64,000 nt of DNA from Bradyrhizobium erythrophlei (GTDB lineage: Bacteria; Pseudomonadota; Alphaproteobacteria; Rhizobiales; Xanthobacteraceae). Positions 35,466 through 44,116 of this stretch are shown piece after piece. The notes beneath the pieces were generated by a model, which was given only the letters and a program-made list of their open reading frames with translations, made no database searches and was not told the origin of the DNA. The stretch spans positions 3,939,001 to 4,003,000 of the forward strand of contig NZ_LT670818.1 of the NCBI RefSeq assembly GCF_900129505.1, read 5' to 3'. The position numbers and the translations under genes were made by a program. The first letter of the stretch is position 1, and every line of letters begins with the position of its first letter.

Positions 35466-35572
35466 GTCGTTCCGGGGCGATGCGAAAGCATCGAACCCGG
35501 AACCTCGAGATTCCCCGATGCGCAATTGCGCATCTGAGGTCTGGTGCTAACGCACCATCCGGGAATGACGAG
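35466..35572. repeat. CGTCGTTCCGGGGCGATGCG-type intergenic repeat
   Basis: The element begins GTCGTTCCGGGGCGATGCG and ends CCGGGAATGACGA, with inner arms such as GCGATGC/GCATCGA and GATGCGCAATTGCGCATC, so it folds into a long imperfect hairpin. I recognise it as a dispersed palindromic element of Bradyrhizobium. It lies just downstream of msrB. Confidence 0.75.
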
Positions 35573-35577
35573 TGAGC

Positions 35578-35991
35578 CTACTTCGGCTGCAGCTTCAGCG
35601 CGGCCGAATTGATGCAATAGCGCAGGCCGGTCGGGCCGGGGCCGTCCTCGAAGACGTGGCCGAGATGGCCATTGCATTTCGAGCACAAAACTTCGGTGCG
35701 GACCATGCCGTGACTGACGTCGCGCTCCTCGTCGACATGGCTCTCCGCCGCGGGTGCGGTGAAGCTCGGCCAGCCGCAGCCGGAATCGAACTTGGCGTCG
35801 GATTCGAACAGCGTCTGCCCGCAGCCGGCGCAGGTATAGGTGCCCGCCCCGTGCTCATGCTCGTATTCGCCGGAAAACGGGCGCTCGGTCGCCTTCTCGC
35901 GCAGCACCGCGTACTGCATCGGCGTCAATTCCTTGCGCCACTCGGCCTCGCTCTTCTCGACCTTGCCGGTCATCGTCTTGGTGTCGGACAT
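35578..35991 (-). CDS. msrB: Peptide-methionine (R)-S-oxide reductase
   Basis: A 137-residue MsrB that repairs the R form of methionine sulfoxide in proteins. Two CxxC pairs for structural zinc are visible ([11 protein letters not shown] and [13 protein letters not shown]), as well as the conserved GCGWPSF and the catalytic cysteine in [12 protein letters not shown]. There is no signal peptide, so it is cytosolic. It lies 26 bp after msrA on the same strand, so the two are likely one operon. Confidence 0.96.
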   Translation of the reverse strand: MSDTKTMTGKVEKSEAEWRKELTPMQYAVLREKATERPFSGEYEHEHGAGTYTCAGCGQTLFESDAKFDSGCGWPSFTAPAAESHVDEERDVSHGMVRTEVLCSKCNGHLGHVFEDGPGPTGLRYCINSAALKLQPK

Positions 35992-36017
35992 GTGATCTCC
36001 GTGAGTTGCAAATCCCG

Positions 36018-36737
36018 TCAGTTGGTGACCTTGGCGCTGCTCACCAGCGTCGGCTTGTCCTGATAATTGTCGGCGAACAGCTTCTTCAGGTTCTCGACCT
36101 TCGGGATGTCGTTATAGGCAATATAGGGCTGGCTCGGGTGCAGCGTCAGGTAGTCCTGGTGATAGGCTTCCGCCGGAAAGAACCCCTGCAGCGGACCGAC
36201 CTTGGTCACGATCGGCTTCCTGTAGACCTTGGCGGCGTTGAGCTGGGCGATATAGGCATCGGTTACCTTCTGCTGCTCGTCGGAGGTAGTGAAGATCGCC
36301 GACCGGTATTGCGTGCCCGAGTCCGGTCCCTGCCGGTTCAGCTGGGTCGGATCGTGCGCGACCGAGAAGAAGATCTGCAGGATCTTGCCGTAGCTGATCT
36401 TCTTCGGGTCGTATTTGATCTCGACGGACTCGGCATGGCCCGTGGTCCCGGTCGAGACGGTTTCGTAAGAGGCGGTGGCCTTGCTGCCGCCGGCATAGCC
36501 GGACACGGCGTTGACGATGCCGGCGGTGTGCTGGAACACGCCCTGCACGCCCCAGAAGCAGCCGCCGGCAACGACGACGGTCTGGATGCCGTCGGCGGCC
36601 TTGGCGTCCATAGCGGGAGCGGGGATCACGACGGCATCCTCCGCGGCCAGCGACGGCGCGATCGCAACGGCGGATATGGCCAGCGCGCCGAGGGCGGCGG
36701 CGCAGAGCGCAAGGCGGCTGAATTGGCTACGGGACAT
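36018..36737 (-). CDS. msrA: Peptide-methionine (S)-S-oxide reductase, exported form
   Basis: A 239-residue MsrA with a Sec-type signal or anchor at the N-terminus (about 9-32, [25 protein letters not shown]), so it should work in the periplasm. The catalytic motif [11 protein letters not shown] is present, followed by [16 protein letters not shown] and the conserved [22 protein letters not shown]. The C-terminal region lacks an obvious resolving-Cys pair, so it may rely on another reductant. It precedes msrB in the same operon. Confidence 0.95.
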   Translation of the reverse strand: MSRSQFSRLALCAAALGALAISAVAIAPSLAAEDAVVIPAPAMDAKAADGIQTVVVAGGCFWGVQGVFQHTAGIVNAVSGYAGGSKATASYETVSTGTTGHAESVEIKYDPKKISYGKILQIFFSVAHDPTQLNRQGPDSGTQYRSAIFTTSDEQQKVTDAYIAQLNAAKVYRKPIVTKVGPLQGFFPAEAYHQDYLTLHPSQPYIAYNDIPKVENLKKLFADNYQDKPTLVSSAKVTN

Positions 36738-36923
36738 CGGATTTCCTCTCGGCGGATGAATGGGCAGTCTAGGGCGGTGGCCGCTATTCGCAATCGGAGC
36801 CGGCCTGCCCGACGTTCCAAAATACGCAGCCGGACGGCACTTGTTACCGCCCGATGGACACGAGTCCGTGAATAAATCGCGCCGGTCCAGGGCGTCAGCG
36901 CGGAGAGCGGCGCGTGCCCGCCT

Positions 36924-36972
36924 TTCGGGAGCGCGAGCGACGAAGCTATGGATTGCTTCGCGCGCGCCCGAG
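36924..36972. repeat. Short copy of the GACGAAGC-ATGGATTGCTTCG palindrome
   Basis: GCGAGCGACGAAGC, a short centre and GGATTGCTTCG form a hairpin (CGAAGC/GCTTCG with further GCGCG/CGCGC pairing). It is a shortened relative of the element at 37704-37822 and lies upstream of the DUF488 gene. Confidence 0.6.
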
Positions 36973-37022
36973 AGTATCAGCAACCGCACGACGGCTATCC
37001 CATTTTCGAATGAGAATTCTGC

Positions 37023-37595
37023 ATGAGCGAGCATCCTCCTCCAGAGACGGTGCATTGGCCGAAAGACGCGATCTTCACCGTCGGTCATTCAACCTTGCCC
37101 ATCGAGCGTTTTGTCGCCCTGCTGCGAGCCTATGGCATCGAACGCCTCGCGGACATCCGGACGGTGCCCCGTTCGCGCCACAACCCGCAATTCAACGACA
37201 CCGCGCTGGCTGGCGCGCTGGCGGCCGAGCACCTCGAATATATACCCATGCAAGCGTTGGGCGGATTGCGGCATGCCCGCAAGGATTCTCCCAACGCCGG
37301 CTGGCGCAACGCCAGCTTTCGCGGCTACGCCGATTATATGCAAACGGACGAATTTCAGGCGGCGCTCGACAGGCTCATTCAGATAAGTCGTGAAAAGCGC
37401 GTGGCCATCATGTGCGCCGAAGCGGTGCCCTGGAGATGTCACCGTTCTCTGGTTGCCGACGCGCTCGGGGTGCACGGCGTGCCGGTGATCGAGATTTTGT
37501 CGGAGAGCAGCTACCGCGCGCACAAGCTCACACCGTTTGCGCATCTGGACGGAACGCGAATCACCTATCCGCCCGCGCAAGCCAAGCTATTGTAG
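37023..37595 (+). CDS. DUF488 domain protein
   Basis: A 190-residue protein of the DUF488 family. The start FTVGHSTLPIERFVALLRAYGIERLADIRTVPRSRHNPQFN is diagnostic, and the cysteine pair in the MCAEAVPWRCHRSLVADAL region is the strongly conserved part; members are thought to bind nucleic acid or metal, but the function is not settled. It is free-standing, between repeat elements. Confidence 0.88.
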   Translation: MSEHPPPETVHWPKDAIFTVGHSTLPIERFVALLRAYGIERLADIRTVPRSRHNPQFNDTALAGALAAEHLEYIPMQALGGLRHARKDSPNAGWRNASFRGYADYMQTDEFQAALDRLIQISREKRVAIMCAEAVPWRCHRSLVADALGVHGVPVIEILSESSYRAHKLTPFAHLDGTRITYPPAQAKLL

Positions 37596-37703
37596 TTACT
37601 CCAGCTGCTTTGCCAGGACGCGAACGTGCAAACGCGGACCCAGTCGGGCGTGGGAATTTTCATTTTGTCGTCGCGAAGTAGATCGTTGGCAAGCAGGCGC
37701 TTT

Positions 37704-37822
37704 CGTCATTGCGAGGAGCGTCAGCGACGAAGCAATCCACACTTGCTGTGCTGCCCCATGGATTGCTTCGCGGAGCCTGTCATCGGGCGCGCATTCGCGC
37801 GACCCGTTGGCCCGCAACGACG
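37704..37822. repeat. CGTCATTGCGAGGAGC-type palindromic repeat
   Basis: Begins CGTCATTGCGAGGAGCG, continues GCGACGAAGCAATCCA, and has the complementary TGGATTGCTTCGC and CCCGCAACGACG at the other side, so it folds into a long hairpin. This element is widespread in Bradyrhizobium intergenic DNA. It lies between two convergent genes (DUF488 and the thioesterase). Confidence 0.8.
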
Positions 37823-37827
37823 CTGAT

Positions 37828-38721
37828 CTACTCCTCATCGGCGCCCGGCATCTGCCTGAGCATAAAATGACCGAACGCGGAGGCGATGGGTTTGGCGGGA
37901 TCGTCCTGCCAGGCTTTTGCCTCGAACGCGACGACGCGGCGGCCCTGCTTGACGATCGAGACGTTGGCGTAGCTGTCCAGCGCGCGGCCGGAGCGCAAAT
38001 AATTGACGGTCAGGGCGATCGGCTTGGGCAGCGCAGAGACGGCGAGCTCGCGCGTCACGCCCACGATCGCGGTGGTTTCGAGGAACGCGCCGGTCATGCC
38101 GCCGTGGATGGCGGGCAGGATCGGATTGCCGATGATCTTTTGCGAGAACGGCATCACTAGCGTGCCGTCGTCACCGACGCGGATGCCGAGACAGCGCGCG
38201 AACGGGCTGTTGGCGAACGGGCCGGCGGGATCCTCCGGCGCTTCGAGCGCCGGCGGCGCGCCGTCGTTCAGCCGCACGTCGGTCAACATGTTGGTCCGGT
38301 TCGCGCCAATCATGAAGCAGGCCGTCGCGGTGGCGACGGGATCGTTCTCGGCGTCCTGGTAGGCCGTCGCGCGCACAAAGGCGATCGAGCGGGTGACGCG
38401 GTAGCAGATCGAATGCGCCTTGATGTCGAGGCCGGGCGTCGCGGGCTTCTGGTAGTCGATCCGCAGGTCGAGCGTGGCGATCGCGCGGCTGCCGTCGAGC
38501 GCGAGCTGCACGGCCATGCCGCAGGTCTCGTCGAGCATGGCGGTGACGACGCCGCCGTGAAGCACGCCGGTCTCGGTGTCGCCGACAAAGACGGGGCGGT
38601 AGGGCAGGCTTGACCAGGCCTCTCCTGCAGCCGCGCGGTCGAGCCTGAGTCCGCTGATATGGCCATAGACGGAACGGCGCTTGCCGATGGCTTCCACGAG
38701 TTCGTCAAACGGCAGCGGCAT
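37828..38721 (-). CDS. Double-hotdog acyl-CoA thioesterase, PaaI type
   Basis: A 297-residue protein made of two PaaI/4HBT hotdog domains in tandem (about 35-140 and 170-290). Each shows the family pattern: GVLHGGVVTAMLDETCGMAV with TLDLRIDYQKPAT in the first, and PAIHGGMTGAFLETTAIVGV with ALTVNYLRSG in the second. The HGG motif, part of the active site of such enzymes, is kept in both halves. It should hydrolyse acyl-CoA esters; the chain specificity is unknown. Confidence 0.9.
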   Translation of the reverse strand: MPLPFDELVEAIGKRRSVYGHISGLRLDRAAAGEAWSSLPYRPVFVGDTETGVLHGGVVTAMLDETCGMAVQLALDGSRAIATLDLRIDYQKPATPGLDIKAHSICYRVTRSIAFVRATAYQDAENDPVATATACFMIGANRTNMLTDVRLNDGAPPALEAPEDPAGPFANSPFARCLGIRVGDDGTLVMPFSQKIIGNPILPAIHGGMTGAFLETTAIVGVTRELAVSALPKPIALTVNYLRSGRALDSYANVSIVKQGRRVVAFEAKAWQDDPAKPIASAFGHFMLRQMPGADEE

Positions 38722-38862
38722 GTTGGCTTTCGAGGATCAGGACATGGCCTGTCCGAGGGTCTGTCGAGATTCATCGGGAGTCTATCACGGCTTCGGTCCG
38801 AAAAGGCGCCGACAGAGACTCGCTGCAACGTGCAAGGAAAACCGGGAACCGGCGGTTACAAA

Positions 38863-38895
38863 TGTATTGACACCAGTCAATACATTGATAAGAAT
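38863..38895 (+). promoter_or_regulatory. Promoter with 22-bp inverted-repeat operator before SDR-MarR genes
   Basis: TGTATTGA-N6-TCAATACA (38863-38884) is a perfect inverted repeat. It contains the -35 box TTGACA (38867-38872), and AAGAAT (38890-38895) is a -10 candidate 17 bp later. The SDR start codon is only 7 bp further, so the leader is very short. The second gene of the operon encodes a MarR regulator, so this site probably mediates autorepression. Confidence 0.75.
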
Positions 38896-38901
38896 AAGGC
38901 T

Positions 38902-39774
38902 ATGAACAAAATAGCCTTGATCACCGGCGCGACGCGCAATCTCGGTTTCTCGCTCGCCGAAGGGTTGGCGCAGCGGCTCGATCCCACCGACACCGTGTAT
39001 TTGACGGGACGCGACCCGGCTCGCGTCACCGAATCCGTGCATCGTCTGTCGAAGGTTCGGGCAGAGGTGTGCGGCGAACCCATGGACGTCGCCATGCCTG
39101 ACGCGGTCGAACGCCTCGCGGACCTGCTGGCGGCGCGGCATGGCGGCGTCGACATCGTCTTTTCCAATCATTACGCGCGGGTGCAGCCGGACGACGACCC
39201 GCGCGTCGTGATCGATCACTATGTCGAGGCTAACAATCTGGGCACGACTAACGTTCTGCGCAGCTTCGCTCCCATGCTGCGCGACGGCGGGCGGCTGTTG
39301 GTGGTTGCAAGCCGAGCCGGCAGCCTGCGCGCGCTGGCGCCGGCGCTGCATCCGCGGTTCGAAAACCTGCAATCGCTCGACGATGTCGATCGCGCGGTCT
39401 GCGGCTGGCGTGACGCGGTGCGCTCCGGCCGCGCACCTGGCCAGGCCTGGCCGGCCTGGATCAACATTCCGTCCAAGATCGGGCAGGTCGCGGCCGTGCG
39501 CGTACTCGCAGGCCAGCGCCGCATCGACGATTTGCGGCGCGGAATCCTGATCGCATCGATCTCGCCGGGTCTGATCGATACCGGAGCCTCGCGTGCCTGG
39601 CTCGACCTTACCGGCGCCCCCCAACCCGACGAGGTCGCAGGCCCGCTTCTGGATCTTGCGCTCGACCCCTCGCCGCACGAAGCATTCTATGGCGAACTCG
39701 TCCATGTCGGCCGGGAAGAACCGGGCCCGTTCGCCTCGGCGGTACGCAGCGGGTCGATCGTGCCATGGAAGTGA
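38902..39774 (+). CDS. SDR-family protein lacking the catalytic tyrosine
   Basis: A 290-residue short-chain dehydrogenase/reductase-like protein. The cofactor loop ITGATRNLGFSLAEGL (TGxxxGxG type) and the segments FSNHYAR and LLVVASRAG, with the Ser, are present. The last motif aligns with the carbonyl-reductase YxVTKIG as NIPSKIG: Lys is kept, but the catalytic Tyr is Asn. The C-terminal part continues the family fold (ASISPGLIDTG). It may therefore bind cofactor without normal oxidoreductase activity. It overlaps the MarR gene by 10 bp. Confidence 0.85.
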   Translation: MNKIALITGATRNLGFSLAEGLAQRLDPTDTVYLTGRDPARVTESVHRLSKVRAEVCGEPMDVAMPDAVERLADLLAARHGGVDIVFSNHYARVQPDDDPRVVIDHYVEANNLGTTNVLRSFAPMLRDGGRLLVVASRAGSLRALAPALHPRFENLQSLDDVDRAVCGWRDAVRSGRAPGQAWPAWINIPSKIGQVAAVRVLAGQRRIDDLRRGILIASISPGLIDTGASRAWLDLTGAPQPDEVAGPLLDLALDPSPHEAFYGELVHVGREEPGPFASAVRSGSIVPWK

Positions 39775-40274
39775 ACCGCAAAAGCAAATCATCCGGGCAC
39801 AAATCTTCCCCCCGCAACCCCGTCGACCACAAGTCCTCGCCGCGTCCGTCTTCCGGGCAGGAGCGCCTCGGCATGCTCGTCAAGCGCGCCGAGCAAGCGA
39901 TGGTCCGGGCCAAAAGCGCCGCCTTGAAATCCGTCGGGTTGACCCCGTCGCAATACGTCGCACTGTTCGAACTCGATCAGCAGCCGGGCATCACCGCGGC
40001 GACGCTGGCACGCGCCTGCCTGGTTACGCCGCAGGCCATGATGATCCTGCTCAATACCATGGAGCAGCAGGGCCTGATCACGCGGTCATCGCATCCACGA
40101 CATCCCAACGTGCTCGAGCTGCACGTGACCGATGTCGGACGTGAGGCGCTTCACACCGCGCATGGGAGGGTCGACCCGATCGAGCGGCGGGTGTTCGGCG
40201 TTTTTTCGCCGAAAGACCAGATCGCCTTTCGCGAGTTTCTGTCGCGCTTCATCGAGGCGTTCGAGGGGAAGTGA
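39765..40274 (+). CDS. MarR-family transcriptional regulator
   Basis: A 169-residue regulator with a basic, Ser/Pro/Lys-rich N-terminal extension (1-35) and a MarR winged helix-turn-helix (LTPSQYVALFELDQQPGITAATLARACLVTPQAMMILLNTMEQQGLITRSSHPRHPNVLELHVTDVG). Its start lies inside the last codons of the SDR gene, so both are translated from one message. The perfect inverted repeat at the operon promoter is a likely binding site. Confidence 0.9.
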   Translation: MEVNRKSKSSGHKSSPRNPVDHKSSPRPSSGQERLGMLVKRAEQAMVRAKSAALKSVGLTPSQYVALFELDQQPGITAATLARACLVTPQAMMILLNTMEQQGLITRSSHPRHPNVLELHVTDVGREALHTAHGRVDPIERRVFGVFSPKDQIAFREFLSRFIEAFEGK

Positions 40275-41166
40275 CTCCTGAGAATGTCCGTTTCGCCGTC
40301 GCGGATTTACCAGCAGGTCCGGTGCAGTGCCGGCATTCCGGCCGTGGCATTCACTTCGAGCATGGTGTGTGTCCGGCATCTTGGACCAGACCGCTGCCGC
40401 GACGCAAAACATCACGCGGGGCCGACCGGGCGATATGTTCCTTCGGTCGTCGGCGACCCGACGGGCAAATCAGTCACCAGCTCTGTCATTGGCTTGTCCA
40501 GCCCCTTTTGTAAAAATATTCGGATTTTCCGAAGACCCAAATCAGTTCTATATCTCCGACCGTCTCATCCCGCTTACGAGGGGCGGCTCGCGATCGTCAC
40601 GGACGTTGGGAGGAGATGCGGTGGACGCTGATGTGCCTTTGACGAACGGCGCGTGAGGCGGACGGCAAAATCGTGTGGTCCTGACGCCTCGACGCTGGCG
40701 TCAAGTTCGTGAGAAGCAAGCTTCTCAGGGATGACGGTGACAAGAAAGCCCGATCGCCGGGGAGAGTACGACATAAGCCGTAAAACCATTGCGTGGGGAA
40801 TGCCGGATGTTCCCGGTGTGACCTGACTAACGCGTGTGCGTTCTACCACACTCATTGCACACGCGGCTATCGGGCGCATCGGACGCCCGGCATTCCCTGC
40901 GCCCTCGTTGTTTGGGAGGGCGGGACTAACGACAAACCTTGCGCAAAACATGCGGCGAGATCGCGAAGTCATGCACAGTGCGCTCCCCTCCCTCCACGCG
41001 CCCTTGCGCGTGGCGGGGTCCGAGGCGAGCAAAGCTCGCTCTCGAGGTCGGGGGGAGGGGAGCGAGCGTTTCCGTCGGCTTGTTTGACAATTGAATCCGA
41101 TAGCCGGGCGGAACCCGAACAAGACGCTGGCCCAGCCCGGGCTTGAGAATCCGGTTCGTGAATGGG
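40275..41166. repeat. Gene-free stretch with dispersed repeat sequence
   Basis: About 890 bp between the MarR and DUF2945 genes without a gene I would accept. From about 40560 to 41120 the minus strand is open for 182 codons, but its sequence (with stretches such as NNEGAGNAGRP and DASVEASGPHDFAVR) is one I recall as a repeatedly mis-annotated intergenic repeat in Bradyrhizobium genomes. The left part (40275-40560) shows nothing clear. Inverted arms include GAGAAGCAAGCTTCTC (40710-40725) and a CTCCCC / GGGGAG pair around 40982-41062. Confidence 0.65.
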
Positions 41167-41385
41167 CTATTTCGCCGTGAGCCTCCGGAGGGCCGATGCT
41201 TTGTGCAAAGCGACATGGTCAGTCTTATCGCTCTTGATTTCATATTGCGGCTCATCCGGACTGGCGTGATGGGTGTATCCTTTGTAGCCCACGTCCGCTG
41301 TGTGCACCTTGATAATTCTGCCGCTGACGCGTCCGGCCTCGGAATTCCAGCTGACGTGGTCGCCGACTTTGAAGGGTTTCGCCAT
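41167..41385 (-). CDS. DUF2945 (hypervirulence-associated Tudor-like) protein
   Basis: A 72-residue protein: KPFKVGDHVSWNSEAGRVSGRIIKVHTADVGYKGYTHHASPDEPQYEIKSDKTDHVALHKASALRRL is the full DUF2945 domain, a small SH3/Tudor-like fold. The function is unknown. It lies 24 bp downstream of the RecD-like helicase gene on the same strand, so cotranscription is likely. Confidence 0.9.
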   Translation of the reverse strand: MAKPFKVGDHVSWNSEAGRVSGRIIKVHTADVGYKGYTHHASPDEPQYEIKSDKTDHVALHKASALRRLTAK

Positions 41386-41409
41386 TTCAACCTCCGCGAG
41401 GTTCCGGCC

Positions 41410-42519
41410 TCACACCACGATGCTGAGCCTTTTCGCCGCCCGCGTGATGCCAGTGTAAAGCCATCTTGCGCGGCTTTCCTGGAACGCAAAGCTTTCGTCG
41501 AACAGCACCACGTCGTCCCATTGCGAGCCCTGCGATTTGTGCACGGTGAGCACGTAGCCGTAGTCGAACTCGTCATAGGGCTTGCGCTGTTCCCACGGGA
41601 TGGTCTCGATGGCGCCGCCAAAACAGTCGCCGCGCACCGAGACCTTTGTCACCTTGTGGCCGAAATCCTCATCCGGCATCAGCCGCATGGTGATGATTTT
41701 CGACTTCGACTGCGCGCGCGACTTCACCCGCCACAGCCCGCCGTTGAACAGGCCCTTTTTGCGGTTGTTGCGCAGGCAAACCAGCTTGTCGCCGGCGACC
41801 GGCAACGGATCCTCAATGTGCTGCTTCTGCCGTACCCGCATGTTGTAGGCGCGGCGGGTGTTGTTGCGCCCGACCAGCACCTGGTCGGCGCTCATCACCC
41901 GCGCCGGATCGAGTTCGCCGCGCGACACCACCTCGCTCTCGCCGTAGCGGCCGATGTCGAGTTCGCGGCCCTCGCGCACGTCCATCGACATCCGCACGAT
42001 CGGATCGTCCTGCGCCTGGCGATGCACCTCGGTCAGCATCGCGTCGGGCTCGCAGTCGGTGAAGAAGCCGCCGCCCTGGATCGGCGGCAATTGCGCGGGA
42101 TCGCCGAGCACCAGGAGCGGACAGTCGAACGACATCAAATCGCGGCCCAGCTCGGCATCCACCATCGAACATTCGTCGATCACGATCAGTTTGGCCTTCG
42201 AGGCGGGCGCGTCGTCCCAGAGTTCAAAACTCGGCTGTTCGACCCCGGATTCGCGCGCGCGGTAGATCAGCGAGTGGATGGTGGAGGCATTGTCGCAGCC
42301 CTTGTTGCGCATCACCAAAGCGGCCTTGCCGGTGAAGGCCGCGAATTTCACCTCGCCGTCGACGCCGTCGGCGATGTGGCGCGCCAGCGTGGTCTTGCCG
42401 GTGCCGGCATAGCCGAACAGCCGGAACACCGGCGGCGTGCCGTTCTTGCCGGGTTTTGCCTTCAGCCAGTCGGCAACGGCCTTCAGCGCGGAATCCTGAT
42501 GCGGCGTAAAGGTGGTCAT
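41410..42519 (-). CDS. RecD-like ATP-dependent DNA helicase, short form
   Basis: A 369-residue superfamily 1B helicase. Walker A is FGYAGTGKTTLARH, motif II is VIDECSMVDAELG, motif III LVLGDPAQLPPI, and the UvrD-C-2 motif VI region is YVLTVHKSQGSQWDDVVLFDE followed by WLYTGITRAAKRL. It lacks the long N-terminal domain of RecD or RecD2, so it is a compact stand-alone member that should unwind DNA in repair or phage/plasmid processes. It is not accompanied by RecB or RecC here. Confidence 0.9.
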   Translation of the reverse strand: MTTFTPHQDSALKAVADWLKAKPGKNGTPPVFRLFGYAGTGKTTLARHIADGVDGEVKFAAFTGKAALVMRNKGCDNASTIHSLIYRARESGVEQPSFELWDDAPASKAKLIVIDECSMVDAELGRDLMSFDCPLLVLGDPAQLPPIQGGGFFTDCEPDAMLTEVHRQAQDDPIVRMSMDVREGRELDIGRYGESEVVSRGELDPARVMSADQVLVGRNNTRRAYNMRVRQKQHIEDPLPVAGDKLVCLRNNRKKGLFNGGLWRVKSRAQSKSKIITMRLMPDEDFGHKVTKVSVRGDCFGGAIETIPWEQRKPYDEFDYGYVLTVHKSQGSQWDDVVLFDESFAFQESRARWLYTGITRAAKRLSIVV

Positions 42520-42695
42520 GGGGTCTCGGCGGGAGAGGTCGCGCTCGAGCGGCGACTCGCTGCCGCAAAGCTAACCATTCGCGGCGTCAGCGCAAGCGGG
42601 CCTTCCGTGCTGCGGAAATTGCCGAGGCTGGACACGGTCCAACGCGGGAATAGACTGCCGGAAAACACAACAAGCCGGCCCACGGGAGTGGCGTC

Positions 42696-43904
42696 ATGAA
42701 ATTCGGCATCTTCTACGAGCTGCAACTGCCGCGTCCCTGGGCCGCTGGCGATGAACTCAGGCTTTATCAGGATGCGCTGACGCAGCTGGAGACCGCCGAC
42801 CGGCTCGGCTACGACTACGCCTGGGTGGTGGAACATCATTTCCTGGAAGAATATTCGCATTCGCCCTCGCCGGAATCGTTTCTCGCGGCCGCCAGCCAGC
42901 GCACCAAAAACATCCGGCTCGGCCACGGCATCTTCCAGCTCACCACCAATCATCCCGCGCGCGTCGCCGAGCGCGTCGCGGTGCTTGATCTCCTGAGCAA
43001 TGGCCGCGTCGAATTCGGCATGGGCGAGAGCGCCTCGATTACCGAGCTGACGCCGTTCGGCCGCGATATGGAAACCAAGAAGGAAGTGTTCGAGGAGGCA
43101 GTGCGCGCCATCTTCCCGATGTTTAGGGACGGCGGCAGCGAGCATCACGGCAAGTATTTCGATATTTCCCTGCGCAATGTGGTGCCCAAGCCCGTGCAGA
43201 AGCCGCACCCGCCGCTGTGGATGGCGTGCTCGCAGCTTCCGACCAACGAGCGCGCCGGCCAGAACGGCTTTGGCGCGCTTGGCTTCCAGTTCGTCAGCGC
43301 GGATGCCGCACATGCCTGGGTGCACGCCTATTACAATGCGATCACGAAACGGCTGAAGAAGCTCGCCGATTACCAGATCAATCCGAACATGGCGCTGGTG
43401 TCGTTCTTCATGTGCGCGAAAACCGACGAGGAGGCCCGCGCACGCGCCGATGGCGCGACCTTCTTCCAGTTCGCGCTGCGCTTCTACGGCGCCTCGCAGA
43501 ACCGCCAGCGCCCGGCGCCGGGCACCGTCAACATGTGGGACGAATACCACAAGTGGAAGCGCGACAATCCGGAAGCGCAGGAGGCGGCACTGCGCGGCGG
43601 CCTGATCGGATCGCCTGAAACCATCGCCAGGAAATTGCGGCGGTTCCGCACCTCGCATATCGACCAGGTGATCCTGCTCAACCAGGCCGGCAAGAACAGC
43701 CACGAGCACATCTGCGAGTCGCTTGAACTGTTCGCCAGGGAAGTGATGCCGGAATTCCGCAGGGATCCCGAACACGAGGCCTGGAAGGCCGGCGTGATGA
43801 GCGGCGCGATCCAGCTCGAGGAAATCGACACCGAAGCCTTCAGGGATCGCTACGGCAAGCTGGCGGTGAATGTCGCAAAGCCGAGCGTCGCGGCGGCGGG
43901 ATGA
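42696..43904 (+). CDS. LLM-class flavin-dependent monooxygenase
   Basis: A 402-residue bacterial-luciferase-like protein. Family features include MKFGIFYELQLPRPW, DRLGYDYAWVVEHHFLEEYSHSPSPESFLAAASQRT, LGHGIFQLTTNHPARVAERVAVLDLLSNGRVEFGMG, and the GSPETIARKLRRFR C-terminal segment. It uses reduced flavin and oxygen; the substrate is unknown. It lies just before the sulfur region. It is 212 bp from the YeiH gene, whose control element lies in that gap. Confidence 0.9.
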   Translation: MKFGIFYELQLPRPWAAGDELRLYQDALTQLETADRLGYDYAWVVEHHFLEEYSHSPSPESFLAAASQRTKNIRLGHGIFQLTTNHPARVAERVAVLDLLSNGRVEFGMGESASITELTPFGRDMETKKEVFEEAVRAIFPMFRDGGSEHHGKYFDISLRNVVPKPVQKPHPPLWMACSQLPTNERAGQNGFGALGFQFVSADAAHAWVHAYYNAITKRLKKLADYQINPNMALVSFFMCAKTDEEARARADGATFFQFALRFYGASQNRQRPAPGTVNMWDEYHKWKRDNPEAQEAALRGGLIGSPETIARKLRRFRTSHIDQVILLNQAGKNSHEHICESLELFAREVMPEFRRDPEHEAWKAGVMSGAIQLEEIDTEAFRDRYGKLAVNVAKPSVAAAG

Positions 43905-44008
43905 CGGCTTGCGCCGGGTAGTGTCCCAGGGCGGCGAAAAAATTGAGCTGCGCTCGATCCGATTGGTGAAAAAAATGGGGCGTCGTTCGCCGATGCGGCA
44001 GGGCGTAT

Positions 44009-44044
44009 ATTGCTATTTTTGCGGGGTTATCGACACTTCTTTCG
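44009..44044 (+). promoter_or_regulatory. Shared sulfur-locus upstream element, copy A
   Basis: ATTGCTATTTTTGC (44009-44022), a 7-bp spacer, then TCGACAC (44030-44036) and TTCTTTCG (44037-44044). The same arrangement occurs at 50825-50860 before the sulfonate genes. It begins 108 bp and ends 73 bp before the YeiH start codon, in the place of a promoter or activator site. Confidence 0.65.
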
Positions 44045-44116
44045 ATCAACCTCATGCTGAGACCGAGCGATTGGGGTGCGAGCCCCGATCGGATTCAGGC
44101 GGGTTGAGGAAGTCGA

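Noticed and set aside
40574..41122. 182-codon minus-strand open frame
   Set aside because: No domain, a composition unlike neighbours, and the sequence matches my memory of a dispersed repeat. Listed as a repeat instead of a gene.
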